Assembly (NCBI GenBank): GCA_030388825.1 | Contig: CP128835.1 | Span: 1,250,501 to 1,314,500 of the forward strand | Direction: 5' to 3' | Length of the DNA stretch: 64,000 bases | Origin: Rossellomorea sp. AcN35-11 | GTDB taxonomy: Bacteria; Bacillota; Bacilli; Bacillales; Bacillaceae_B | Part shown: positions 46,346 through 55,341 of the stretch, one piece after another | How the letters are laid out: each line of letters opens with the position of its first letter | Position numbering within the stretch: the stretch's first letter is position 1 | The notes under the pieces: model-generated | The model's input: the letters and a program-made list of their open reading frames with translations, nothing else | The model's database searches: none | Told to the model about the DNA's origin: nothing | Program-made: the position numbers and the translations under genes

Positions 46346-47218
46346 TTGAGAGTAAAAAAAGCGATTATCCCGGCTGCCGGATTAGGAACCAGATTTTTAC
46401 CGGCAACAAAGGCACAGCCGAAAGAAATGTTACCAATAGTAGATAAACCTACAATCCAATATATTATTGAAGAAGCCGTCAACTCGGGGATCGAGGATAT
46501 CCTGATCGTGACGGGACGCGGGAAGCGTGCCATCGAGGATCATTTTGACAAGTCGTTAGAGCTTGAAGAGATGCTGGCGATGAAAGAGAAATATGATGAA
46601 CTCGAGCAGATCAAACAAATCTCTCATCTGGCGGACATTCACTACATCCGTCAAAAAGAACCGAAAGGATTGGGACATGCCATCTGGTGTGCCCGCAAAT
46701 TCATCGGCAATGATCCTTTCGCGGTCCTCCTTGGAGATGATATCGTCGTTTCCGAGAAACCGTGCCTTAAACAATTAATAGATGAATTCGAAGAGAAGCA
46801 GGCGAGTGTCATCGGCGTCCAGGAAGTACCGGACGAGGATGTATCCAAGTACGGAGTCATCGATGTAGAAGATCCGGATAACGAAGGACCACTCTTCAGG
46901 GTCAAGGGACTCGTGGAGAAGCCGAAGCTTGAGGATGCCCCGTCCAACATGGCGATTATGGGACGTTACGTCCTGACACCGGACGTTCTGGATATCCTGG
47001 GGAACATTGAACCGGGTCAAGGAAACGAAATCCAATTGACGGATGCCCTGCAGGAACTGAACACGAAGCAGAATGTTTACGGATATTCTTTTGATGGTAA
47101 AAGATACGATATTGGGAACAAATATGGATTCGTTCAAGCGACCGTAGAGTTTGCCCTTATGAGGGATGACCTTAAAGATCCATTGAAAGCCTGGTTAAAA
47201 GACATCATTTCAGAATGA
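46346..47218 (+). CDS. galU: UTP-glucose-1-phosphate uridylyltransferase
   Basis: TTG 46346 follows AGAGGTGA with a six-base gap; a GTG at 46337 lies inside the RBS. The 290-residue enzyme makes UDP-glucose (GtaB/GalU family). Motifs: [51 protein letters not shown] and VEKPK. UDP-glucose serves teichoic-acid glucosylation, glycolipid anchors and, through the next gene, UDP-glucuronate. It is followed after 16 bp by ugd. Confidence 0.95.
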   Translation: MRVKKAIIPAAGLGTRFLPATKAQPKEMLPIVDKPTIQYIIEEAVNSGIEDILIVTGRGKRAIEDHFDKSLELEEMLAMKEKYDELEQIKQISHLADIHYIRQKEPKGLGHAIWCARKFIGNDPFAVLLGDDIVVSEKPCLKQLIDEFEEKQASVIGVQEVPDEDVSKYGVIDVEDPDNEGPLFRVKGLVEKPKLEDAPSNMAIMGRYVLTPDVLDILGNIEPGQGNEIQLTDALQELNTKQNVYGYSFDGKRYDIGNKYGFVQATVEFALMRDDLKDPLKAWLKDIISE

Positions 47219-47234
47219 ACAAGGAGAAATTAAG

Positions 47235-48539
47235 ATGAACATTTGTGTAATTGGTACGGGCTATGTCGGACTTGTTTCCGGTGTATGCTTCAGTGATGCC
47301 GGCAATAAGGTGACATGCCTGGATATAGACGCTCAAAAAGTGGAGAACCTGAAGAATGGGATCATCCCTATTTATGAGCCTGGATTGACCGAATTAGTTG
47401 AAAAGAACATACAGGAAGGCCGCTTATTCTTCACGACGGATTATGCTGAAGGAATGAAGGATGCAGATATTGTCATCATTGCGGTAGGAACGCCACCAAA
47501 AGAAAACGGCGAAGCGAATCTTCAGTACATTGAAGCGGCAGCCCGCTCGATTGCAGAGCACCTTCATGACTATAAAGTGATCGTCACGAAGAGCACGGTT
47601 CCGGTTGGAACAGGGGCCATGATCAAAAGTGTCATGAAAGATGTTGTGGGACATGAGGAATTCGATGTGGCATCGAACCCTGAATTTCTCCGTGAAGGAT
47701 CAGCCATTCACGATACAGTGAACATGGAAAGAGCCGTCATCGGTGTGGAATCAGAGAAGGCGGAGGCGATCCTGAAGGAATTGCATGCTCCTTTCACTAA
47801 GAACATCGTTGTGACGAATATCGAAACATCCGAAATGATCAAGTATGCGTCCAATGCGTTCCTCGCAACAAAGATCAGCTTCATCAATGAAGTGGCGAAC
47901 GTATGTGAGCTTGTTGGGGCAGACGTGACGAAGGTAGCGGAAGGAATGGGATATGATCCGCGAATCGGCCCGCAGTTCCTGAATGCCGGGATCGGGTACG
48001 GCGGTTCCTGCTTCCCGAAAGATACAAGTGCCCTTGTCAAGATTGCCGATCAAGTCGGATATGACTTCAAGATCGTCAAAGACGTTGAAGCGGTCAATGC
48101 CCTGCAGCGCTTTAAAGTCGTCGATAAGCTCCTTGAAGCGTTCAACGGGGACCTGTCCAATAAGAAGATCAGCGTATTGGGCCTTGCCTTTAAACCGAAT
48201 ACCGATGACATGAGGGACGCCCCTTCTGTAGACGTCATTCCGAAGCTCCAGGAGCTTGGCGCGGATATCATCGCCTATGACCGCATTGCCGAGAAGAATG
48301 CCAAGGCATTGATCCCGAACCTGCGCACTGGGGATGACCTGTATGAAGTCATCCAGAACTCCGATGCCATCCTGATCCTGACGGAATGGGATGAAGTGAG
48401 GGAACTTGACCTGGAGAAGGTAGCTTCATTAGTAGACAGCAAAGTGATCGTGGATGGACGCAATATCTTTGACCCTTCTCATATGGAAGAGAACGGGTTC
48501 TACTATGCGTCAATCGGAAGAAAAACGATTAAAGCATAA
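47235..48539 (+). CDS. ugd: UDP-glucose 6-dehydrogenase
   Basis: A 434-residue enzyme of the UDP-glucose/GDP-mannose dehydrogenase family (B. subtilis TuaD/Ugd). NAD motif VIGTGYVGLVSGVCF at residue 4; EFLREGSAIHD; the catalytic Cys in GIGYGGSCFPKDT; C-terminal GLAFKPNTDDMRDAPS. RBS AAGGAGA. It oxidises UDP-glucose to UDP-glucuronate. The galU-ugd pair points to a glucuronate-containing wall polymer such as teichuronic acid. Confidence 0.95.
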   Translation: MNICVIGTGYVGLVSGVCFSDAGNKVTCLDIDAQKVENLKNGIIPIYEPGLTELVEKNIQEGRLFFTTDYAEGMKDADIVIIAVGTPPKENGEANLQYIEAAARSIAEHLHDYKVIVTKSTVPVGTGAMIKSVMKDVVGHEEFDVASNPEFLREGSAIHDTVNMERAVIGVESEKAEAILKELHAPFTKNIVVTNIETSEMIKYASNAFLATKISFINEVANVCELVGADVTKVAEGMGYDPRIGPQFLNAGIGYGGSCFPKDTSALVKIADQVGYDFKIVKDVEAVNALQRFKVVDKLLEAFNGDLSNKKISVLGLAFKPNTDDMRDAPSVDVIPKLQELGADIIAYDRIAEKNAKALIPNLRTGDDLYEVIQNSDAILILTEWDEVRELDLEKVASLVDSKVIVDGRNIFDPSHMEENGFYYASIGRKTIKA

Positions 48540-48611
48540 CACACAGGGTGGATCCTTCATCAGGGTCCACTTTCAATTGGTAGATAAGGATAGATGAGAG
48601 GAAGTCTTGAT

Positions 48612-49748
48612 ATGATACTGGAAATAATCTTTTGGCTGCTGATCCTTCTTTCGGTTTATATCTATGCCGGTTATCCGATCCTTCTGAAGCTCCTTTCAGG
48701 AATGGTCAAAAAGAAGCGCATCACGGAAACAGGCTATGAACCAATGGTGACGTTATTTATTGCAGCATACAACGAAGAGAAAGTCATCGCTGAAAAAGTA
48801 CAAAACTCTGTGGATCTTGATTATCCGAAAGAGAAGCTTGAGATCATCGTCGTGTCCGATGATTCATCCGACAGGACGAACGACATCGTCAATGAGTTCG
48901 TGGCGAAGTATCCCAACGTGAAACTGAATGTCGTGAAGGGAAGAAAAGGGAAGACGGCGGCCCTGAATAAGTCCGTCCCTCTTGCAACGGGAGAGATTCT
49001 TGTCTTCTCCGATGCGAACTCACTTTACAATAAGGATGCCGTCCACCACCTGGTGAAGCACTTTAAGGACGAAGAGATCGGGGGAGTGTGCGGGGAACTG
49101 AGATTGACCAACCCGACCAACTCATCCATCGGGGAGTCCGAGGGCGCCTACTGGAAGTACGAGAAGCTCTTGAAGACCCTTGAGACGGCAACAGGGACGA
49201 CGATTGTAGCCAACGGTTCCATCTATGCCCTCCGGAAGGAATTATTCAAGGAAATGAATCCAAACGTAGGGGATGATATGCAGAACCCGCTCATCATCAT
49301 CAACCAGCAGAAGCGATTCGTCTATGAGCCTGATGCCATCACCATGGAAGAAACATCGCCGAAATCATCTGAAGAATTCGGACGCAAGGTTCGCATCGTG
49401 ACGCGGAGCTTCACGGGCATCATGAGCTATAAGCATGTGCTGAATCCGTTCAGCAATTTCGATTTCTTCTACAAATACATGTCTCATAAATTTTTAAGAT
49501 GGCTCGTTCCTTACTATATGATCGCGATCTTTATCATCAATCTTTTCTTACTGGATCAGCCATTCTATCAAGTCATGTTCGGCTTGCAACTGGCCTTTTA
49601 TCTTCTCGCACTAGTAGGCAGGGTGACGAGCAACAAGATCACGTATATCCCATACTACTTCTGCCTGGTCAACTATGCTGCCTTACTCGGTACACTGAGA
49701 GCGATCTCAGGGAAGAGACAGGCAACATGGACGCCAACCAGCAGATAA
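48612..49748 (+). CDS. Membrane GT2 glycosyltransferase (processive type)
   Basis: I chose ATG 48612, seven bases after AGAGGAAG; ATG 48594 is an alternative adding six residues. The 378-residue protein has an N-terminal membrane segment (1-23), a GT2 domain (FIAAYNEEKVIAEKV, VVSDDSSDRT, FSDANSLY) and three C-terminal membrane segments after ~295. QKRFVYE stands where processive enzymes have QxxRW. Layout matches poly-GlcNAc/hyaluronan-synthase-like enzymes. It follows ugd by 72 bp and precedes a terminator, so it probably belongs to the galU-ugd operon and may use UDP-GlcA or UDP-Glc. Confidence 0.85.
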   Translation: MILEIIFWLLILLSVYIYAGYPILLKLLSGMVKKKRITETGYEPMVTLFIAAYNEEKVIAEKVQNSVDLDYPKEKLEIIVVSDDSSDRTNDIVNEFVAKYPNVKLNVVKGRKGKTAALNKSVPLATGEILVFSDANSLYNKDAVHHLVKHFKDEEIGGVCGELRLTNPTNSSIGESEGAYWKYEKLLKTLETATGTTIVANGSIYALRKELFKEMNPNVGDDMQNPLIIINQQKRFVYEPDAITMEETSPKSSEEFGRKVRIVTRSFTGIMSYKHVLNPFSNFDFFYKYMSHKFLRWLVPYYMIAIFIINLFLLDQPFYQVMFGLQLAFYLLALVGRVTSNKITYIPYYFCLVNYAALLGTLRAISGKRQATWTPTSR

Positions 49749-49755
49749 TGGCAGG

Positions 49756-49794
49756 AAACCCGATTTGAGCACCGTCAAATCGGGTTTTTTTCTG
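49756..49794 (+). terminator. Terminator of the galU-ugd-GT2 operon
   Basis: AAACCCGATTTGA pairs with TCAAATCGGGTTT, then TTTTT. Confidence 0.9.
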
Positions 49795-49890
49795 TCGATT
49801 TCCAGTAAAAATTGTCATGCCCTGACTTTATATGTAACGTAAAAAATGTTAAAATTTTATTACAATTACGTAAACGGGGGTATAAACTAT

Positions 49891-51702
49891 ATGAATCTAG
49901 TAAACAAGCTAAAAGAAGGACTGCTGTCCGTTTGGCAGGATAAACTCTTGCTCATCTCTGCCATCGGCCTGTCGATTAAAGTAGTCCTGTTTTATTTATT
50001 TTTAGGAAAAGGCCTGTTCGAAGTGAAGAGTTTATTTGTGACCCTTCCAGGCAGCATTTTGATGTTATTCTCATTTGTCTTTTTATTTAAGACGTGGTCC
50101 AGGAAAACGGCCGTCATCGGACTGAATGTCACAGCCACGTTCCTCATGCTTTCGCAGCTGTGGTATATCCGTTACTTCGGGACACCGTTATCGTTCTTTG
50201 CCCTCCTGCAGACGTCCAATCTGTCAGGTCTCGGACCGAGCATCATGGAACTGGTCCACGGGCTGGATGTCCTCTATGTGGTTGATATCGTCATCCTGTT
50301 GATACTGGCCAGAAAGAAATCGTTCTCGATCCCGAAAGTGCAATGGAAAACGTTTATCATTGTCTTCCTGGCCGGTTTCAGCATCCTTGCCGTGAAGCCA
50401 TTGAAGAATCACTATGTGGACGGGACACCTTACGCACAGATCTTTAAGATCTATGACCGCTATGACTACATTTTGAAATTCAACCCGCTTCAATACAGCG
50501 TGCTGGATATGTACCTGTTTTATCAAAACAATCGCTATATCGACCTGAATGACGAAGAGGAAGCCCTCGTCACAGATTGGTTTGAAAAGAAAGACGAATT
50601 CAGGGAAAACCGTCTGTATCTGAATAACAAGTACAAAGGAATCGGGGAAGGCAAAAACCTGATCATCGTGCAATTCGAATCCCTTGAAAACTGGGTGCTG
50701 AATCAACAGGTGAACGGGAAAGAAGTGACCCCTAACCTGAACAAGCTGTTGAAGAACAGCATCTATGCGTCCAACTTCTATCCCCAAACAAAAGGGGGAA
50801 GAAGCTCCGATGCTGAGTTTGTAGTCAATACATCCCTACTTCCTGTAGCGGAAGGCAGCACCTTCTTCCGTTATCCGACGAATGAGTACACGACTCTGCC
50901 CGGCTTATTGAAGGAAAAAGGCTACTCCACCTTTGCCTTCCATGGGGATGAAGGAACGTATTGGAACAGAAGAGAAGCCTACCCCCATATGGATTTTGAT
51001 GAATACATTGCCATTGAAGAGTTCGAAGAAGGAGAAGAGATCGGCATGGGTCTGAGTGATGAAGAGTTCTTCCATCAATCAGTCGACTTCCTCGCTGACA
51101 AGGACCAGCCTCACTACAGCTATCTCATTACGCTGACGAGCCATACGCCGTTTGTGATGCCTGAACAATACAGAGGCCTTGAATTCGAAGCCCAATACAG
51201 CAACACATCCGCTGCTCATTACCTGCAGTCTATCCACTACACGGATATGGCGGTGGGCAAGCTCCTGGAAGACCTTGAAGCAAATGATATGCTCGATGAC
51301 ACGATGATTGCCATCTTCGGTGATCACGCTGCTTTCGAGAACAGCTACAAAGATCAGATGATGAAAGAAAATCCAAAGGTAGAAGGGATCGACGAAGAAG
51401 GCAGGGTGCCATTTATTCTCTACCATCCCGGGATGGAACCGATGGAGCTGGATAAAGCCTACGGTCACGTAGACGTATTCCCTACCCTTGCCTATATGAT
51501 GGGCATCGACGATAAGGATTATGATGACGTGATCATGGGACGAAACATGCTCACATCCGATAACAGCTTTGCTGTCATACCCCTTCAGAATACGATCCAA
51601 TCCGACCGTGAACTGTCTGAAGAACAGAAAGAGTTCGAGCTGAGAGCCCAGCAGGTATCGGATTTGATCATCAGAAGCAATTATTTTAAGAAAAACGAAT
51701 AA
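49891..51702 (+). CDS. LTA synthase (LtaS)-family sulfatase-like phosphotransferase
   Basis: I chose ATG 49891, with CGGGGG 10 bases upstream; an in-frame ATG at 49846 has no RBS. The 603-residue protein has five N-terminal membrane segments (about 25-45, 50-70, 76-95, 110-130, 155-172) and an extracellular sulfatase-like domain from ~220: VQFESLENWV (metal Glu), YPQTKGGRSSDAEF, FHGDEGTYWNR and IFGDHAAF. In LtaS the catalytic nucleophile is Thr in GKTSDxEF; here the aligned position is Ser (GRSSDAEF). The family polymerises glycerol phosphate from phosphatidylglycerol or primes such polymers. It is monocistronic. Confidence 0.9.
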   Translation: MNLVNKLKEGLLSVWQDKLLLISAIGLSIKVVLFYLFLGKGLFEVKSLFVTLPGSILMLFSFVFLFKTWSRKTAVIGLNVTATFLMLSQLWYIRYFGTPLSFFALLQTSNLSGLGPSIMELVHGLDVLYVVDIVILLILARKKSFSIPKVQWKTFIIVFLAGFSILAVKPLKNHYVDGTPYAQIFKIYDRYDYILKFNPLQYSVLDMYLFYQNNRYIDLNDEEEALVTDWFEKKDEFRENRLYLNNKYKGIGEGKNLIIVQFESLENWVLNQQVNGKEVTPNLNKLLKNSIYASNFYPQTKGGRSSDAEFVVNTSLLPVAEGSTFFRYPTNEYTTLPGLLKEKGYSTFAFHGDEGTYWNRREAYPHMDFDEYIAIEEFEEGEEIGMGLSDEEFFHQSVDFLADKDQPHYSYLITLTSHTPFVMPEQYRGLEFEAQYSNTSAAHYLQSIHYTDMAVGKLLEDLEANDMLDDTMIAIFGDHAAFENSYKDQMMKENPKVEGIDEEGRVPFILYHPGMEPMELDKAYGHVDVFPTLAYMMGIDDKDYDDVIMGRNMLTSDNSFAVIPLQNTIQSDRELSEEQKEFELRAQQVSDLIIRSNYFKKNE

Positions 51703-51708
51703 TGGGTG

Positions 51709-51744
51709 AGCACTTCTATCCTTTGAGATAGGAGTGCTTTTTTG
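51709..51744 (+). terminator. Terminator after the LtaS-like gene
   Basis: AGCACTTCTATC pairs with GATAGGAGTGCT (perfect), then TTTTTT. Confidence 0.9.
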
Positions 51745-51774
51745 TTGATGGCATTAGTTTATCTTGGAGTGGCG

Positions 51775-52567
51775 AGGATCATGCATGATGGTCCGTTATC
51801 AAAAACAATCCAGCTGTTCGTTATTGATGATTGTCGAAGAGACTTGGTGTTTAAAGAAAATTCGACACGGAAGATCAATTCTTTGGATTTAGGATTAATA
51901 AATCAGATTCGGGATTGAAAAAGTTCTATCAGGATCAATTTTTTCCCATCAAGATCGATTATTGCAGATTAGGATCATGGATGTGGACCCGATATCGTGA
52001 ACAATCCGCATGTTCGTTCTCGCTGCTTGTTGAAGAGACTTGGTATATAAAGAAAATTCGACACGGAGGATCGATTCTTTCGGTTTAGGATTAATTAATC
52101 AGATTCCGGATTGAAAAAGTTCTATCCGGATCAATTTTTTCCGGTCAGGATCGATTATGGCAGATGAGGATCATGCATGTTAGTCCATATTAAGAACGAT
52201 CCAGATGTTCGTTCTTGATGCTTGTTGAAGTGACTTGGTATTTAAGGAAAATTCGACACGGAGGATCAATTCTTTGGATTTAGGATTAAAAAATTGGATT
52301 CCGGATTGAAAAAGTTCTAACCAGATTAATTTTCGCCCACCAGGATCGATTATTGCAGATGAGGATCATGCATGTTAGCCCGATATCAATAACAATCCAG
52401 CTGTTCGTTCTTGATTCTTATCGAAGAGACTTGGTATGTAAAGAAAATTCGACACGGAGGATCAATTCTTTCGGTTTAGGATTAATTAATCAAATTCCGG
52501 ATTGAAAAAGTTCTAATCGGATCAATTTTTTCCGATCAGGATCGATTATTGCTGAAGAGGATCAAAT
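51775..52567. repeat. Higher-order array: four ~196-bp blocks, each with six AGGATYRATT cores at 20-bp steps
   Basis: Blocks of cores start at 51871, 52067, 52262 and 52458; in each, six cores are exactly 20 bp apart (for example 52067, 52087, 52107, 52127, 52147, 52167). A lone core at 51775 sits 96 bp before the first block, as expected for the end of a lost earlier block. Linkers of 95-96 bp are well conserved and end in GAAAATTCGACACGG. No ORF or promoter is apparent. It fills most of the 1-kb gap between convergent ltaS-like and tagO genes. Confidence 0.95.
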
Positions 52568-52650
52568 ATTAATCAGTCAGCCCACGCTAAGGACATCTCA
52601 TCAGTAAAAAATGAGCAAATCACCACTATTGTTGCAAAGTATGCTCAAAC

Positions 52651-52686
52651 AAAAAGAAAACCTTGGATATCCATCCAAGGTTTTCT
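52651..52686 (-). terminator. Terminator of tagO
   Basis: AGAAAACCTTGGAT pairs with ATCCAAGGTTTTCT, loop ATCC; read on the minus strand a T run follows. Confidence 0.9.
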
Positions 52687-52726
52687 ACTAATCTAGTATT
52701 TTTCCAGCATACACGTATGCGTTGGT

Positions 52727-53788
52727 TTATCTTTCGCGCAGTTTCTTCATTGTGTTGATCAACGGCTTGTGCTGGCCGATCAATCCAACGACTTCTGCCG
52801 TCAGCTGGATGATGATGACCAGTACGGCGGAGAAAAGAATGGCTCCCCAAAGCGTTGATCGGGTGAAAAGAATCGCACACAGTCCGAAGAATGCTCCGAT
52901 CGCATAAATGATCAGGACGGTCTCTTTGTGAGAGAAGCCCATTGCCAATAAGCGATGGTGTAAATGGGATTTATCCGGTGCAGATATCTTCTGTTTGTTC
53001 AGGATACGTCGGATGATGGCGAAGAACGTATCGAAAATCGGTATAGCCAGGATGATAATTGGAACAACTAAACTGAAGATCGTCACACTCTTGAACAATC
53101 CAAGAAGCGAGATGATCGAGATACAATAGCCCAGGAACAGTGCTCCTGTGTCTCCCATGAAAATCTTTGCGGGATTGAAGTTAAAGAACAGGAAGCCGAT
53201 GGTTCCGCCGATCAGGATGACGGTCAGGGCGACGACCATGTACTGACCATTCAGAGCGGCAAGGGCCATGATGGATGTCATGGCGATGACGGATACTCCG
53301 CCTGCAAGCCCGTCCAATCCATCAATCAGGTTGATGGCATTGGTGATCCCGACGATCCACAGGATACCGAACACATAACTGAAATTCCCTAAATATATAC
53401 GTTCTGCCACGAAAGGCAGTGTGATAAAGTCAATTTTAAAATCGGCAAACACGACGATGCAGGCTGCCAGGATTTGTCCAATAAGCTTGGCTTTTGGTGA
53501 CAGGGTAAAGCGATCATCTAGGATCCCGACGATCAGGATGATTCCTCCCCCGAGAATGACCGGCCATAGCGGTAAGATCAAATCATTCAGGTACAATAGG
53601 CCTGCTGATGCACCGATGACAATCGATAATCCACCGATACGGGGCATCAAGCCCTTATGGACCTTACGAAAATCCGGTTTATCGACAAAGCCAAATCGTT
53701 TGGCGAATTTGATTACGAATGGAGTCACTGCTACAGAAACAACTAAAGAAATAGCAAAAGCAATTACAAAATCAATGAGAGAGTACAT
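52727..53788 (-). CDS. tagO: Undecaprenyl-phosphate GlcNAc-1-phosphate transferase TagO/WecA
   Basis: ATG 53788 follows AGAGGTG; upstream in-frame codons lack an RBS. The 353-residue polytopic enzyme (about 10-11 membrane segments) has the MraY/WecA motifs: MPRIGGLSIV, VGILDDRF, NLIDGLDGLAGG, MGDTGALFLGY and the HLHHRLLAMG cytoplasmic loop. It starts teichoic- and teichuronic-type polymers by placing GlcNAc-1-P on undecaprenyl phosphate. In B. subtilis it also lies next to yvyE and degSU. Confidence 0.95.
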   Translation of the reverse strand: MYSLIDFVIAFAISLVVSVAVTPFVIKFAKRFGFVDKPDFRKVHKGLMPRIGGLSIVIGASAGLLYLNDLILPLWPVILGGGIILIVGILDDRFTLSPKAKLIGQILAACIVVFADFKIDFITLPFVAERIYLGNFSYVFGILWIVGITNAINLIDGLDGLAGGVSVIAMTSIMALAALNGQYMVVALTVILIGGTIGFLFFNFNPAKIFMGDTGALFLGYCISIISLLGLFKSVTIFSLVVPIIILAIPIFDTFFAIIRRILNKQKISAPDKSHLHHRLLAMGFSHKETVLIIYAIGAFFGLCAILFTRSTLWGAILFSAVLVIIIQLTAEVVGLIGQHKPLINTMKKLRER

Positions 53789-53826
53789 TCGTTCACCTCT
53801 TTTTCTTCTATGGCACTCCAATTGTA

Positions 53827-53854
53827 AGAATACCACATATTTAATGTTGTGCAA
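53827..53854 (-). promoter_or_regulatory. Candidate tagO promoter
   Basis: On the minus strand: TTGCAC, 16-bp spacer, extended -10 TGGTATTCT, about 40 bp before the start codon. The rest of 53855-54142 holds only a small hairpin (TTTCACC/GGTGAAA, 54021-54040) and no gene that I can support. Confidence 0.45.
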
Positions 53855-54142
53855 CCATTTTTTTAAGGGAAGAATTTACTAAAATACGTAGTGGATCCAT
53901 TAGTGAAAACAGAGGCTTTCATCATTAGACGACGGATTTTAGCGAAAAGTTTCAAAAGGAACATGTTATTTTATAACTACCCATTAACTGATTGAGACTA
54001 AACGTCGGCACGTCCGATCAATTTCACCATTGTAGGTGAAAAAAGTGTATTTCTCTATCCGTCGAAAGAGGCATTTTTCCTTCTATACGATTAGTATGAG
54101 TTGAATGATGTCTTTGTAAGAAAAAAGATTTTTCCAATGGCA

Positions 54143-54793
54143 TTATTTTTTCGTGTCGGTTACAACAGGCGTTTCAAGGTATTCCACTTCGCCTTCTTGT
54201 ATGTCAGCCTGTCCATTTGTCAGCTCCGTCATCCATTCTGTGAATGAAGTCTTATTCGCCTCTTCGACATAGACTTCGACCTCGACGGCTTCAAGGTAAT
54301 GAATGTCCTTCAATTGAAAGCGTGAGGACCTTATTTCATTTTCCACTTTACCGAGCCACGTATAGTCGATGGTTGCCTTCATGATGCGCATCAGGCTTCT
54401 TTCCACGATCCCCGTGGCGTTCAAGCCTTCAGATGTGGCACGTCCATACGCCCTGATCAGTCCGCCGGCACCGAGCTTGATCCCTCCGAAATATCGGGTC
54501 ACCACGACGACTGTGTCTTTGAGGTCACGTTTTTTTAACACCTCAAGCATGGGTACCCCAGCGGTGCCACTCGGTTCTCCGTCGTCATTCGCTTTTTGGA
54601 TGAGATTATTTTCCCCTATCATATAAGCTGAACAGTTATGATTCGCATCCCAGTGCTTTTTCTTAATATCTGCAATGAATTCCTGTGCTTCTTCTTCGGT
54701 TTCTGCCCGGTTCACATACGTAATGAACCTTGAACGTTCAATCGTGATTTCATGTTCCCCGGACCCTTTGACGGTATGATAATGATGTAGCAA
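54143..54793 (-). CDS. yvyE: YigZ/IMPACT family protein
   Basis: TTG 54793 lies eight bases after AAAGGAG, giving 216 residues starting MLHHYHTVKGSG, as in the B. subtilis homologue. Family signatures are ITIERSRFI, DANHNCSAYMIG, NDDGEPSGTAG and VVVTRYFGGIKLGAGGLIRAYG. The N-terminal half is an S5-like IMPACT domain; the C-terminal is a ferredoxin-like domain. Its molecular role is poorly defined (reports suggest links to translation or nucleic-acid binding). It is divergent from degS, as in B. subtilis. Confidence 0.93.
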   Translation of the reverse strand: MLHHYHTVKGSGEHEITIERSRFITYVNRAETEEEAQEFIADIKKKHWDANHNCSAYMIGENNLIQKANDDGEPSGTAGVPMLEVLKKRDLKDTVVVVTRYFGGIKLGAGGLIRAYGRATSEGLNATGIVERSLMRIMKATIDYTWLGKVENEIRSSRFQLKDIHYLEAVEVEVYVEEANKTSFTEWMTELTNGQADIQEGEVEYLETPVVTDTKK

Positions 54794-55003
54794 TCCCGTT
54801 TCTCCTTTCCGTTTCCATATGTATGAATAAAGGCGAATCATGCGGTTATTCTTTATTTGTATTTACTATCTACTATATATAAAAGTAGAACGGATTGCAC
54901 ATAAATTATGAAGAATATCCAACTATATCAGGAAAAAACTGGTTCTTCATGAAATAATGGTAATACAATGTAATCAAACTTTAATCTCCGACAATATATG
55001 ACA

Positions 55004-55012
55004 TGGTATAAT
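55004..55012 (+). promoter_or_regulatory. Extended -10 promoter of the degS operon
   Basis: TGGTATAAT, about 155 bp before the small ORF. The leader from ~55018 has several short inverted repeats (for example AATGG/CCATT, GGGAAT/ATTCCC). Confidence 0.5.
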
Positions 55013-55167
55013 GGACGCTGATAGTAATACTTCAGTTGTTCCAAAGCTCCTAAAGGGGAAGCCGAATGGTCTAGAGAATTGCCATTCATTCTCTTCCTTC
55101 TATAGGGAATCCATTCCCTTGATTGGAGTCATTCGTAGGAATATGCCTAGATGAATAAAGGAGTTTC

Positions 55168-55341
55168 ATGCGTTTACATGGAATATTGAAAAGGTACTAT
55201 TTTATAGACGGGTTGGTAGGTCTAAAGGCGTATACAATAGGCCGGATCTTCCACTACATACCCGCTCAACACCATGTAAGAAAAGCCTCATTCAGGTGGA
55301 CAACGATCGTGGAACAAAAGAGGGGTGTACCGTGCCATTAA
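55168..55341 (+). CDS. Small basic ORF (57 aa) translationally coupled to degS
   Basis: ATG 55168 follows AAAGGAG by five bases, an excellent start. The ORF encodes 57 residues beginning MRLHGILKRYYFIDGLVG and ending RGVPCH. It is rich in Arg, Lys and His, with a hydrophobic middle. Its stop TAA (55339-55341) overlaps the GTG start of degS by 10 bases, and the degS RBS lies within it. No family is recognised. It may be a coupling leader peptide controlling DegS synthesis or a small protein in its own right. Confidence 0.6.
   Translation: MRLHGILKRYYFIDGLVGLKAYTIGRIFHYIPAQHHVRKASFRWTTIVEQKRGVPCH

Noticed and set aside
48540-48575. Terminator after ugd
   Set aside because: GTGGA/TCCAC is short and lacks a T run; the next GT2 gene is probably co-transcribed.
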